DNA of 64,000 nucleotides from Arthrobacter ramosus (GTDB lineage: Bacteria; Actinomycetota; Actinomycetes; Actinomycetales; Micrococcaceae). Shown in pieces: positions 17,219 through 25,406 of this stretch; within the stretch, counting starts at the first letter, position 1, and the number at the start of each line of letters is the position of its first letter. A program made the position numbers and the translations under genes. The stretch is taken from NCBI RefSeq assembly GCF_039535095.1, contig NZ_BAAAWN010000001.1, positions 124,001-188,000 on the forward strand, in the 5' to 3' direction. The notes under the pieces were generated by a model. It did no database searches. It was not told the DNA's origin and saw only the letters and a program-made list of their open reading frames with translations.

Positions 17219-17221
17219 GGT

Positions 17222-17668
17222 TCAGAGCCCCGGACTGTTCGGGACCGCTACGCCAGCGGCCTGCCGGATCCGCTCCGGCCATGGCTGGGCCGAGGCTGAG
17301 CCCGCTGGGACGTGGGCGGTGGTCAGTGTCCCATGGGCAGCCAGGCCGCCCGGCGAGTTTGGATGCGCGTGGCCGTGGACCTCGAAGGCAAGAGTCATGG
17401 ACGTACGGCCGACTTTTTGGATCTTCACGGTTGTCGTCACCCGTTGGCCAAACCACAGCTTGGCCGTGTAGTTGACCACTTGCTGCACTCGCGGAGCACT
17501 CGGGAAGTACTCCGGAAGCGCCAGATTCCGGAAGAGCTCTGCCTCGGCAGCCTCGACCCAGCGCATGATCGCGGAGTTGTGTTGATGGCCCGACGCGTCA
17601 GTGTCCACCCATTCCACAGCCCTGTCGATGCTTGCCTGCGTCTCTGGCTGTGCTTCGCTGCCCTCCAT
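17222..17668 (-). CDS. 4HBT/YbgC-type hot-dog thioesterase
   Basis: This 148-residue single hot-dog domain has the segment VEWVDTDASGHQHNSAIMRW, which places an Asp-containing loop like the 4-hydroxybenzoyl-CoA thioesterase active site (YxDxD.G..N). Next come AELFRNLALPEYF and TTTVKIQKVGRTSMTLAFEV. Such enzymes hydrolyse aromatic or short acyl-CoA esters. It is co-transcribed with the PaaX gene 3 bases downstream. This is a common pairing in aryl-CoA pathways, and it suggests a CoA-releasing role for the gentisyl- or aminobenzoyl-CoA route at the left of the window. Confidence 0.82.
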   Translation of the reverse strand: MEGSEAQPETQASIDRAVEWVDTDASGHQHNSAIMRWVEAAEAELFRNLALPEYFPSAPRVQQVVNYTAKLWFGQRVTTTVKIQKVGRTSMTLAFEVHGHAHPNSPGGLAAHGTLTTAHVPAGSASAQPWPERIRQAAGVAVPNSPGL

Positions 17669-17880
17669 GGTTCCCCCTTCGGCGACGCTGTATTGCTCAG
17701 GCCGCCTTCAATTGTATACATCAAGTGACGGCCGTTCGGAACTCGATATGCCGAAGGAGGTGGGCTCAGGACGGAAGCAGCCATATAGCCTCCTGAAACG
17801 GTGAGTTAGTCGCTCCCTATTCACATTTGTGGCATCAAAAGTGAATAGCGGCGGTCCTGGTCGTTCCTCAGGTGCGCACC
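17669..17880. promoter_or_regulatory. Control region of the thioesterase-paaX pair
   Basis: This 212-base gap lies downstream of the SNF2 helicase gene and upstream of the leftward thioesterase-paaX genes. It contains a perfect palindrome TGTATACA at 17713-17720 inside ATTGTATACAT, about 45 bases before the thioesterase start, a plausible operator for PaaX autoregulation. No clear terminator for the helicase gene was seen. Confidence 0.4.
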
Positions 17881-20800
17881 CTACTCCGCGAACAGCCCCG
17901 CCAGATCCTCCGCCGTCAGGGCGCCACCAGTCAGGGCATCGCCTTCCATGACGTCCGCGAACAGCTGCGATTTCCTGGTCTTGAGGGCCATGACCTTTTC
18001 CTCGATGGTGTCCTTGGCCACCAATCGGTAGACCATGACGTTCCTCGCCTGCCCGATCCTGTGGGTGCGGTCCACGGCCTGCGCTTCGGAGGCGGGGTTC
18101 CACCATGGGTCCAGCAGGAACACGTAGTCGGCCTCGGTCAGGTTCAGGCCGAAGCCTCCGGCTTTCAAGGAAATGAGGAACACGGGCGCTGCGCCGTTCT
18201 TGAATTCGCTCACGACGTCGGCCCGGTTCCGGGTGCTGCCGTCGAGATAGCAATACTCAATGTTCTCCGCGTCGAGCCGCTCCCGGACCTTGCCCAGGAA
18301 CCCCGTGAACTGGCTGAAGATGAGGGCCCTGTGCCCCTCGGCAACGATGTCCTCCAGCTGTTCGAACAGCACATCGAGCTTGGACGAGCGCACTGCGGAC
18401 AGGGACTCGTCCACGAGGGAGACATCCAGGCTGAGCTGCCGCAGCAGTGTGAGCGACTGGAAAATAGTGAAGCGGTTCTTATTGACGTCGTCGATGAGCC
18501 CAAGGATTTTCTGCCGCTCACGCTGAAGATGGGTCTGGTACACCTTCTGGTGCCGCGGGTTCAGCACCACTTCCAGCACCTGCTCCTGCTTGGGCGGCAG
18601 GTCCTTGATGACTTGCTCTTTGGTGCGGCGCATCATGAGGGGGCGTACCCGACGGCGGAGCTTGGCGAGCTGGGCCTTGTCGCCGTTCTTTTCGACCGGC
18701 TTTTGGTAGTATTCCGCGAAGCGGCGCGGGCTGGAGAACAGCCCGGGTGCGACGATCGAAGTCAGCGCCCAGAACTCCATGAGGTTGTTTTCAAGCGGCG
18801 TTCCCGTGATGGCCAGCTTGAAGGATGCCGGGAGTTTCCGGGCGCACTGGTACGCCTTGGATTGATGGTTCTTGACGAACTGGGCTTCGTCGAGCATGAG
18901 CCCGGCCCATTCCTTGGCTGCGTAGGCCTCGTAGTCGATCCGGAACAGCGCGTAGGAGGTGATGACGACGTCGGTTTCGGCCATGGCCTCTTGCGGATCC
19001 GTGCCGCTCTTGGCGAAGGTCTCCCCGACGGTCTTTATGCTCAGGCCGGGCGCGAAGCGTTGGACCTCGGCGGCCCAGTTGCCCACGACGCTGGTAGGCG
19101 CGACCACCAAGAAGGGGGCGCTGCCGCCCGCGCCGTCAGCGGCGGATTCAGCCTGCTCCTTCGCCGCGCACATCAAGGCAATCGCCTGCACTGTCTTGCC
19201 GAGGCCCATGTCGTCGGCCAGGACGCCGCCCAGGCTGTGCCGGTAGAGGAAACTCAACCAGTTGAAGCCCTCCAACTGGTACGGACGGAGCTCGGCATCA
19301 AGCGAGCCCGGCAGCGGTAGCCCGGTCACGCCGTCGTCGAGCAAGCCGCCCACGGCCTCGCGCCATGCGGCCGCTTGCTCGTCCACAATCCCCAATTGCG
19401 CGAGCTCATCCCAAAGCCCCGCCTGGAAGCGGCTGATCTGCAGGGTGCCGTGCCGGTCCGGGTTGTCCTGCAAGGACCTGGCCTCGTCGATCAGCGCGCG
19501 GAGTTGGTGCAGTTCGGGCAGGTCCAACGAGAAGTAGGCGCCGCTGGGCAGCAACATCCGGCTTTGGCCGGCCGCGAGGGCGGAGAACACCGCGGCGAAG
19601 GACACAGGTTCGCTCTCGAGCGTGATGACGATGCCGAGATCGAACCAGTCGCGGCTGTCGGTGGCCTTGGTCGAAATGGAGACGACCGGAGCCTCGGTGG
19701 CTTCGCGGTAGTCGGCGATCTCGCCGGAGGTGTCCACGACGACGTCGGGCAGTTCGCGCATCCGGGGCAGTACCTCCTCGGTGAAGGCCAGGGTGTCGAG
19801 CCCGTCCAGCGCCACCGAGGCCGCAAGGCGTGGAGCCCCCCATCCGCCGCTCGAGGATTCGCCCAGCGCAGCAACCACATCCCAAGGCCGGCCCAGGGAC
19901 TCCAGGATCCGGGCTTCGTCGGCGTCGTCGCGGTAGCCGTGGTCGTCCGGGTGCCGCCAGAGGGGCTGGGCCGTCACGAGCTTGCCGGCCTTGTAGTGCC
20001 ACTCCCAGTGCAGCCGCACCCGGTGGTCGGAGCCGTAGTTCGCCAGCAGGGACAGCGTGGGCACGGCGAGGACCGGCAACTCCACGGAATGGTCCGCTGC
20101 CGTGACCCGGGTGGACTGCTTAAGCTTCGGATAGAACGCCGTGAGGAATCGCTCTTCGTCCTTCGCCGGGATCTGGAGCCGGGATGCGCCCATGACAAAA
20201 TCGAGGAGTTCCTGCGACTCACCGCCCTCCAACGGAGCCAGCGTGATGAGGTTCTCGGGTGCCGATACGCCGGGCAAGTGCCCCTCGCCGGGCCCCGTGA
20301 AGAACAAGCCATGCGCCGGGCGCCCAATCAAGCCCAAGGTCGCCGGATCAAGGGCGTCCGCTCCCAAGGTCACCGACGGCGCCAGCTGCAGTCCGTCGTC
20401 GGGCCGGCCGCTTTCCAGTCGGCTCAGGTCGAGCCCGACGACGGCGGGCTCCGCAGCGATGCGGACAGGCTCGGTCCCGCCGGAGTGGATGAGCGCGACC
20501 CCTATCTTCTCGGCCTCAGCTATGAGGCTCCACAGGTTCTTGCCGGCGAATTCGTTGAGCAGCATCCACATGCTCGAAGTGAGCTGCCGGTAGTCCGAGG
20601 TGGAATGCGCGGCCAGGAAGTTCTGCATCCAGTCGATATGGGCTTCGTTGAACTCGCGCTTGTAGCCGAGGTAGTTCAGGTTGGTCCAGGAAACATCGCC
20701 CCGGATCCATTTGCCCTTGGCGCCCATCATCACCGGGCGGGCCTTGAGCTGGCGCACGCTGCGGAGCGGATCGCGCCGGCCTGTGTAGGAGAAGTGCGGG

Positions 20801-21279
20801 GCAGGTTCTTCAACCTCGAACGCCAGTGCCAAGGGGAGGCCTTGGCCTTGCGGGGCGGTTCCCGGGGTGGCGATGAGCTTGCTGAGTGCCTGCTCCCAGG
20901 CCGGCCGCTGCACGATTCCCCCAGGCTGGGCCGTCTGTCCGAACGCAGGCGCGCTGAGCAGCTGTGCGCGCACGGCAGGATGGTCTTCGGCGGCGAAGAG
21001 AAGGGCGGCCACGTGTTTGCAGTCCTTGCGGACGGGGCAACTGCATACGCCAACGGTGCAGCTCCAGCCGCCGGGCTTGCGGACCAGCTTGGCCGACGTC
21101 GAATACGCTGACGGGCCACTGCCCCTGACCTTGCCCATCATCAGACCGGTGGCGGAGTCGAAAGTGATGCTGCTGACCCGGCTTCCCATGGCATAGGCCA
21201 AGCCGGCCGCCAGGGAGCGGTCGTTAATGGCGGGTGTCTGAATCGCCAGTTCCCAGGAGTCGTCTGAGTGGGAAGGCAT
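17881..21279 (-). CDS. SWIM zinc-finger SNF2/Rad54-type helicase
   Basis: This 1132-residue bacterial SNF2-family ATPase starts with a SWIM zinc finger: C79, C81, C87 and H89 in CSCPVRKDCKHVAALL. A long middle domain follows, then the two-lobed SF2 motor: Walker A DDMGLGKTVQAIAL near residue 690, DEAQ box near residue 793, and motif VI DRTHRIGQARNV near the end. These proteins translocate on double-stranded DNA and are thought to act in repair or nucleoprotein remodelling. It is a single gene with its own upstream region, and no recognisable partner is beside it. Length and motifs are typical and complete. Confidence 0.93.
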   Translation of the reverse strand: MPSHSDDSWELAIQTPAINDRSLAAGLAYAMGSRVSSITFDSATGLMMGKVRGSGPSAYSTSAKLVRKPGGWSCTVGVCSCPVRKDCKHVAALLFAAEDHPAVRAQLLSAPAFGQTAQPGGIVQRPAWEQALSKLIATPGTAPQGQGLPLALAFEVEEPAPHFSYTGRRDPLRSVRQLKARPVMMGAKGKWIRGDVSWTNLNYLGYKREFNEAHIDWMQNFLAAHSTSDYRQLTSSMWMLLNEFAGKNLWSLIAEAEKIGVALIHSGGTEPVRIAAEPAVVGLDLSRLESGRPDDGLQLAPSVTLGADALDPATLGLIGRPAHGLFFTGPGEGHLPGVSAPENLITLAPLEGGESQELLDFVMGASRLQIPAKDEERFLTAFYPKLKQSTRVTAADHSVELPVLAVPTLSLLANYGSDHRVRLHWEWHYKAGKLVTAQPLWRHPDDHGYRDDADEARILESLGRPWDVVAALGESSSGGWGAPRLAASVALDGLDTLAFTEEVLPRMRELPDVVVDTSGEIADYREATEAPVVSISTKATDSRDWFDLGIVITLESEPVSFAAVFSALAAGQSRMLLPSGAYFSLDLPELHQLRALIDEARSLQDNPDRHGTLQISRFQAGLWDELAQLGIVDEQAAAWREAVGGLLDDGVTGLPLPGSLDAELRPYQLEGFNWLSFLYRHSLGGVLADDMGLGKTVQAIALMCAAKEQAESAADGAGGSAPFLVVAPTSVVGNWAAEVQRFAPGLSIKTVGETFAKSGTDPQEAMAETDVVITSYALFRIDYEAYAAKEWAGLMLDEAQFVKNHQSKAYQCARKLPASFKLAITGTPLENNLMEFWALTSIVAPGLFSSPRRFAEYYQKPVEKNGDKAQLAKLRRRVRPLMMRRTKEQVIKDLPPKQEQVLEVVLNPRHQKVYQTHLQRERQKILGLIDDVNKNRFTIFQSLTLLRQLSLDVSLVDESLSAVRSSKLDVLFEQLEDIVAEGHRALIFSQFTGFLGKVRERLDAENIEYCYLDGSTRNRADVVSEFKNGAAPVFLISLKAGGFGLNLTEADYVFLLDPWWNPASEAQAVDRTHRIGQARNVMVYRLVAKDTIEEKVMALKTRKSQLFADVMEGDALTGGALTAEDLAGLFAE

Positions 21280-21614
21280 TCGTTGGGGCTACTTTCGGCA
21301 GGAGGCTATCTATGAATCCTAGTCCCCGCCTCCTCCCTGACTTCGCTCCGCTCAGCCAGGGAACCCGGGCGGCGTGGGCCCAACGCCTCCTCCCTGACTT
21401 CGCTCCGCTCAGCCAGGGAACCCGGGCGGCGTGGGCCCAACGCCTCCTCCCTGACTTCGCTCCGCTCAGCCAGGGAACCCGGGCGGCGTGGGCCCACGGA
21501 GCAGCCCTGAAACTTTGCCGGACGTTCACCTCTGCCTAGCTTGCCCGACAACCGCCCCCGCGTACGTTGAAAGGGTCCGGAGCAGCACAAGCTTCCTAGC
21601 AGTGAGGAAATCCC
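21280..21614. other. Intergenic region between the helicase and the acidic protein gene
   Basis: This is the upstream region of two divergent genes. Its main content is the 57-bp triple tandem repeat at 21327-21497. The remaining 117 bases before the rightward gene contain its ribosome site (GTGAGGAAAT) but no clear promoter hexamers. Confidence 0.6.
21327..21497. repeat. Three perfect or near-perfect 57-bp tandem repeats
   Basis: Three head-to-tail copies start at 21327, 21384 and 21441. They are identical apart from the last few bases of the third. Each contains the arms TCCCTG and CAGGGA, which can form a small hairpin, followed by a GGGC...GCCC pair. The period is divisible by three, so long spurious reading frames cross it on both strands. 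No gene is proposed. Confidence 0.93.
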
Positions 21615-22463
21615 ATGACCAGCAATGAGAACCCCGTCGTTCTGACGAAGGACAGCATCGAGGCCGACAGCGCCGACGTTGTGGACGCGAACGTCACCGT
21701 GGTCAACGAGATGTACGAGGAGCTCCTCAACCATGAGGAAATCGCTACCAATGCTCTGCGCAGCTACTTTGTGGACTACTACCTGACACAAGCACTCGCG
21801 GGCGGTTTCGCCCAGTACGTGTTCACGGTCCCGGAACGCGAAGAGGTGGATGCGTTTGTCCGCGAAGGTCTCGAAGGAATGGGCGCCAAAGGCCACCTTG
21901 AGCTGTTCAACCGCACCGCCGCAGCTTTCGACGCGCTTTCCGAGGACGACGCCGAGGCCTACCTGGACGGCGATCTTGACGAGTCCGAGGTGGCACCGGA
22001 AGCCGTTGCTGAGCTCGAGGCCCTCGACGGCGAATTCGAATCCCTCCTGGAAACCGAAGACATCATCGAACTCAACGCAGCGTGGCTCCGCAGCCAAGCC
22101 GGCGTGCTTTACCTGGACGAGGAGCAGCTCAAGGCACACATCGCCGAGCGCGTGGCCCTCATCCCGAACCTCGAAGAGCGCCAGGCCGAGGCCGCCGAAG
22201 CGGAACTCGAGAACGCCCCTGAATTCGAGCTCATCATCCGCGAACTGTGCGACGTTGCCGGCTACCAGCTGGAGAAGATCACCATGGGCGATCCCAACTA
22301 CGAGCACGACGGCGAGACGATCCTCGCCTGGCACTTCACCACGGACCACGGCAACTACATCATGATCGAAGAGGACGACGAAGCCTTCATGATCCACCCG
22401 GAGACGAAGGAAATCATCGCGGCCGTCGAGTTCGAAGACGCTGACGAGTTCGAAGACGCCTAA
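21615..22463 (+). CDS. Acidic uncharacterised protein, possibly DMP19-like
   Basis: This 282-residue, very acidic protein is rich in Glu and Asp throughout and ends in a run of EDADEFEDA-type residues. It has no signal peptide or membrane segment. The N-terminal half contains helical segments (ATNALRSYFVDYYLTQALAGGFAQYVFTV) resembling DUF4375/DMP19-type proteins, DNA-mimic candidates. The C-terminal half has ETILAWHFTTDHGNYIMIEEDD. The start has GTGAGGAAAT about 8 bases upstream. No functional neighbour is seen; it converges on the lipoprotein gene across a strong hairpin. The family link is only suggestive. Confidence 0.65.
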   Translation: MTSNENPVVLTKDSIEADSADVVDANVTVVNEMYEELLNHEEIATNALRSYFVDYYLTQALAGGFAQYVFTVPEREEVDAFVREGLEGMGAKGHLELFNRTAAAFDALSEDDAEAYLDGDLDESEVAPEAVAELEALDGEFESLLETEDIIELNAAWLRSQAGVLYLDEEQLKAHIAERVALIPNLEERQAEAAEAELENAPEFELIIRELCDVAGYQLEKITMGDPNYEHDGETILAWHFTTDHGNYIMIEEDDEAFMIHPETKEIIAAVEFEDADEFEDA

Positions 22464-22465
22464 GA

Positions 22466-22608
22466 CGCCCGCTCACCTTTAGGGCCTCTCAGGCGGACGC
22501 CCGCTCACTTATGAGGCCTCCAGGACAAACGCTCGCTCAGATCTGCCGGCCGGTCCGGAGAGATCTGAGCGAGCGTTTGCCATTTGGGGTGCAAAGGTGA
22601 GCGAGGGT
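22466..22608. repeat. CGCTCGCTCA-type intergenic repeats
   Basis: The space between convergent genes is almost filled with variants of a short unit built on CGC(T/C)CGCTCA followed by C(T)TT. Examples are at about 22467 and 22499, and inverted at about 22593-22605. The perfect hairpin at 22526-22579 is made from the same unit in both orientations. A second cluster lies at 61700-61793. Confidence 0.75.
22526..22579. terminator. Perfect 19-bp hairpin between convergent genes
   Basis: Left arm 22526-22544 pairs perfectly with right arm 22561-22579 across a 16-base loop. Lying between the ends of two convergent genes, it probably terminates both. Its arms consist of the CGCTCGCTCA repeat. Confidence 0.75.
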
Positions 22609-23181
22609 TTAGTAGCCCATGCTGCTCCCGCTTGGGGTGCTGCTCCCGCTTGGGGTGCTGCTGCTTGGGGTCAGCATGGAACCGGACGGGCTGACCAAGG
22701 ACCAGACACCGCCCACGCCTTGGCCGTATGTGTCACTGGAGTCTTCGTCCTTGGAGTAGAAGTAGATGGGCATGCCGTTGATGGTGATCTGCATCTTGCC
22801 GTCTGCTGTGGGGATGGTGCCTATGGTTCCGCTCACCCCGTCAACCGCCGGCATGGTCGACGTCGTTGTCACGGCAGGCCAGTTTGTAGCGCAACCGCCG
22901 GTGCAGGCGCTCTTTCCGGAGTCCTTGACGTCCTTCGAGAAGATGTAGACGCTCTTGCCGTTCGCCGCAACCACGCGCTCGCCGACGCTCGACGACGCCG
23001 TCTTCAGTTCCGCCGCGCCAGCAGGCGTGCTCGACGCCGGAGCGCTTGAACTCGCCGACGCCGCGGAGCTGGGGGTGGTGGCGCTCGACGACGTGGAAGA
23101 CGCGCCGGGGCTTCCTCCACAGCCAGTGAGGGCGATGGCCAGGGCAAGAATGCCGAGCCCGGTGCCGAGTTGCTTCTTCAT
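22609..23181 (-). CDS. Secreted-repeat lipoprotein (PF03640-like)
   Basis: This 190-residue lipoprotein has MKKQLG, a hydrophobic core and lipobox ALTGC, with Cys about residue 21. A Ser/Ala/Pro/Thr-rich linker of about 45 residues follows. Then come two copies of the 'secreted repeat of unknown function': SVYIFSKDVKDSGKSACTG with GGCATNWPAV, and PIYFYSKDEDSSDTYGQ with VGGVWSLVSP. A short low-complexity Ser/Gly tail ends it. The fold is found in surface lipoproteins whose function is unknown. The ATG has AAGGAG. The gene is divergent from an ECF sigma factor gene and carries the same promoter motif (23232-23260), so it is probably a direct member of that regulon. Confidence 0.87.
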   Translation of the reverse strand: MKKQLGTGLGILALAIALTGCGGSPGASSTSSSATTPSSAASASSSAPASSTPAGAAELKTASSSVGERVVAANGKSVYIFSKDVKDSGKSACTGGCATNWPAVTTTSTMPAVDGVSGTIGTIPTADGKMQITINGMPIYFYSKDEDSSDTYGQGVGGVWSLVSPSGSMLTPSSSTPSGSSTPSGSSMGY

Positions 23182-23231
23182 GGTTTGCTCCTTCGCTTGC
23201 ACCGGCCGTGGACGTGCCGGAAGCTAACCCG

Positions 23232-23260
23232 TACGACGCCGCCGGGTGAAGAATGGTTCA
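23232..23260 (-). promoter_or_regulatory. ECF-type promoter of the lipoprotein gene
   Basis: On the minus strand the sequence TGAACC-N16-CGTCGTA has the AAC / CGTC boxes of ECF sigma promoters. The same boxes with the same spacing occur on the plus strand at 23268-23296 before the sigma gene. The start codon is about 50 bases downstream. Confidence 0.75.
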
Positions 23261-23267
23261 CAGGGCT

Positions 23268-23296
23268 TGAACCTTTTTCGTGGCGGGCACGTCGTA
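23268..23296 (+). promoter_or_regulatory. ECF-type autoregulatory promoter of the sigma gene
   Basis: TGAACC-N16-CGTCGTA lies 39 bases before the sigma factor start codon. It is an exact match in boxes and spacing to the opposite-strand element at 23232-23260; the two -35 boxes are 7 bases apart, back to back. Confidence 0.75.
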
Positions 23297-23335
23297 TCGC
23301 AGGAGAAGGGGAAGCCGAGCACCAAGGAGGCGCCG

Positions 23336-23836
23336 ATGCCGCTCGACGAGGATGTGGTGGCCGCGATCTACCGCGACCACGGCACAGCCTTGCGCCGCTT
23401 CGTGCTGAGCTGCACGCCGGACGCCCACCTGGCTGAAGACGTGGTGCAGGAAACCATCCTTCGCGTGTGGCAGCACGCCCCGCAGATCACCGGCAGCCTG
23501 CGCAGCTATTTGTTCCGCACTGCCCGCAATGTCATCATCGACAACTACCGCAAGGCCCAGCGGCGCCCGGCAGAGGCTGCCGAACGCGACATGGCGGACC
23601 CGGAGGAGGCCACCGAGCGAGTGGACGAACTCCTCAACCGGGTCCTTATGGAGGAGGCGCTCCTGCGGCTCAGCACCGAACACCGGGAGGTCCTGGTAGC
23701 CCTGCATTACGAACGTTTCACGGTGAACGAGGCCGCGCTGAGACTCAACATCCCCAGCGGTACGGTGAAATCGCGGGCCTTCTACGCCGTCAGGGCGCTT
23801 CGCACGATTCTCGACGAAATGGGGGTGCAGCGGTGA
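23336..23836 (+). CDS. ECF RNA polymerase sigma factor
   Basis: This 166-residue sigma-70 family protein has only regions 2 and 4. Region 2 includes LAEDVVQETILRVWQHA and the -10 recognition segment SLRSYLFRTARNVIIDNYRK (residues 35-85). Region 4 is LSTEHREVLVALHYERFTVNEAA with LNIPSGTVKSRAFYAVRALR (residues 110-160). The ATG at 23336 was chosen because AAGGAGG lies 6 bases upstream; a longer frame lacks this. Its stop overlaps the GTG of the anti-sigma gene (GTGA), so the two are made together. The promoter at 23268-23296 implies autoregulation. Confidence 0.92.
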   Translation: MPLDEDVVAAIYRDHGTALRRFVLSCTPDAHLAEDVVQETILRVWQHAPQITGSLRSYLFRTARNVIIDNYRKAQRRPAEAAERDMADPEEATERVDELLNRVLMEEALLRLSTEHREVLVALHYERFTVNEAALRLNIPSGTVKSRAFYAVRALRTILDEMGVQR

Positions 23837-24540
23837 ACGAAACCGGACTTCACCAATTGCTGGGCGCCTACTTGCTCGGCGGCCTCGAGCCCGCGGAGGC
23901 CCGGCTTTTCGAGGAGCACTTGGCAAGCTGCGCTGATTGCCGGCTCGAACTGGGGGAGCTGGAGAGCCTCCCGGCCCTGCTCGACGCCGTCCCCGTGCCC
24001 GACGCCGTCGCGGTCGCCGCCGGGCGACCCGCCGTCGAACCCTCCGCCGCAGTTCCGTCCGACGCCCGCTCACTTTTGGGGGCTTTTTCAGAAACGCTCC
24101 CGCAGCCGATTCTCTTGAAAATGGCAGCACGGCGGCGGAAATCCCGACGCCGGTGGGTGGCTCTGGTGGGTGCCGTAGCCGCCGCATGCCTTGGGTTGGG
24201 CATACTGGCGGGGCCCGTGTTGAACCAGCCGCCCAAGCCTGACGCCAGCTATTCGCTGCAGACAGACAACGGCCTGCAGCTCACGGTGGGGCTCGTCAGG
24301 AAGGCGTGGGGGACCGAGCTGCAACTGGAAGGCCGCAGCATGCCGGCGCAAGGCACGATGTACCTGTGGGTCAAGGGCCGCGACGGCACGGAGGAAATGG
24401 CTTGCGGTTGGACCGCGACGTCCAGCGGCCACATCAAGGTCACGGGCGCGACGCCGGTCCAGCTCGCCGGGATTTCGGGCGTGGAACTGCGCGATGACAA
24501 CCAAAAGACGGTCGCGGTGATTTCGGTCCCGGGGAGCTAG
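23833..24540 (+). CDS. Zinc-finger anti-sigma factor with RskA-type C-terminus
   Basis: This 235-residue membrane anti-sigma factor has a zinc anti-sigma domain at residues 1-50 with the H-x3-C-x2-C motif (EEHLASCADC). A linker follows, then one transmembrane helix (WVALVGAVAAACLGLGIL, about residue 115). The extracytoplasmic domain contains LVRKAWGTELQLEGRSMP and WTATSSGHIKV, like RskA. It should hold the co-encoded sigma factor inactive at the membrane until a signal outside the cell causes release. The start is a GTG overlapping the sigma stop. A piece of the CGCTCACTTTT dispersed repeat lies inside the coding linker at about 24064-24076, coding for ARSLL. Confidence 0.88.
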   Translation: MNETGLHQLLGAYLLGGLEPAEARLFEEHLASCADCRLELGELESLPALLDAVPVPDAVAVAAGRPAVEPSAAVPSDARSLLGAFSETLPQPILLKMAARRRKSRRRWVALVGAVAAACLGLGILAGPVLNQPPKPDASYSLQTDNGLQLTVGLVRKAWGTELQLEGRSMPAQGTMYLWVKGRDGTEEMACGWTATSSGHIKVTGATPVQLAGISGVELRDDNQKTVAVISVPGS

Positions 24541-24574
24541 GGGTCCCCAGGACCTAGGCGGTCAGCGTACGCGG

Positions 24575-25390
24575 CTACGCTGATGCGGCTTCGCTGGCCG
24601 CAGGATCGGGCAGATCGCCTCGTTCCCAGGTGGGCATGTCCAGTCGGTTGAAACTGTAGAGATGGATTCCAGAGACACCATCCGGGTGCGCCATGAGTTC
24701 GGAAACCAGGCCTTCCGGTGAGTACTTGTCCACGCCTAGAAGCTTGCGGGCAAGGGTGGTTCCTTTGTTACTGAGGAACTTCAGGGATGTCCCGACGCCG
24801 ATCTGGGTCGCGAGCGCCAGCAGTTTTGTCCGCGGAACGGCCCCGGCAACACCGGCCCACACTGGCAGGTCGACCCCTTCGCGGCGCAGGAGTGCTGCGT
24901 AATCGAGGACCTTCGGGGCGGAGAAGCACATTTGCGTGACAACGTGCGTGGCCAAATGTTGTTTGGCCAACAGGGCATCCAGCAAGTCCAGTCCGCTCAC
25001 GGAAGGGTGCCCCTCGGGGTAACCGGCGATGCCCGCGGTGATGCTACCGCCGGAGTACTCGGCGATGTCCGCCAAGAGGGGAAGGCTCGATCGATAGGGG
25101 CCGGCAGCTTGCGCACCGTCTCCACCGATGGCGAAGACCTCCGCGATCCCGGCGGCCCCGCAGTCCCGGAGGATGCCGGAAAGCTGCGCCCGGTGCTCCA
25201 GCCCGCGCGCCGAGAGGTGCGGAATCACGTTGTAGCCCAGAAGGCTGAGCTTGATGGAAGCCTCCATGGTCCGTGCGATGCCGTGATGGGGCAGGCAGGT
25301 AACGGTGAGCGCAGTGGAAAGCGGCACAGCGGCCTGGACTTTCTCAACGATTCCGTCCGAGGGAATGATTTCAATCCGGGTGGGGAACAT
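24575..25390 (-). CDS. Methylenetetrahydrofolate reductase-like protein
   Basis: This 271-residue TIM-barrel flavoprotein belongs to the MetF family. Matching segments are the N-terminal strand RIEIIPS (catalytic-Glu position kept), TCLPHH, NVIPHLSAR, AIGGDGAQ (catalytic-Asp position), ITAGIAGYPEGHPSV and THVVTQMCFSAPKV. MetF reduces 5,10-methylene-THF to 5-methyl-THF; divergent homologues act in other one-carbon reactions. It is somewhat shorter than E. coli MetF (296 residues). The gene starts 16 bases after lipA, has AAGGAG before the ATG, and so lies under the same glycine riboswitch. That makes folate one-carbon handling after glycine cleavage its likely job. Confidence 0.78.
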   Translation of the reverse strand: MFPTRIEIIPSDGIVEKVQAAVPLSTALTVTCLPHHGIARTMEASIKLSLLGYNVIPHLSARGLEHRAQLSGILRDCGAAGIAEVFAIGGDGAQAAGPYRSSLPLLADIAEYSGGSITAGIAGYPEGHPSVSGLDLLDALLAKQHLATHVVTQMCFSAPKVLDYAALLRREGVDLPVWAGVAGAVPRTKLLALATQIGVGTSLKFLSNKGTTLARKLLGVDKYSPEGLVSELMAHPDGVSGIHLYSFNRLDMPTWERGDLPDPAASEAASA

Positions 25391-25406
25391 GCTGGCTCCT
25401 TGCGGA

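Noticed and set aside
21327..21497. CRISPR-like array
   Set aside because: The three units are directly adjacent with no spacers and there are no cas genes.
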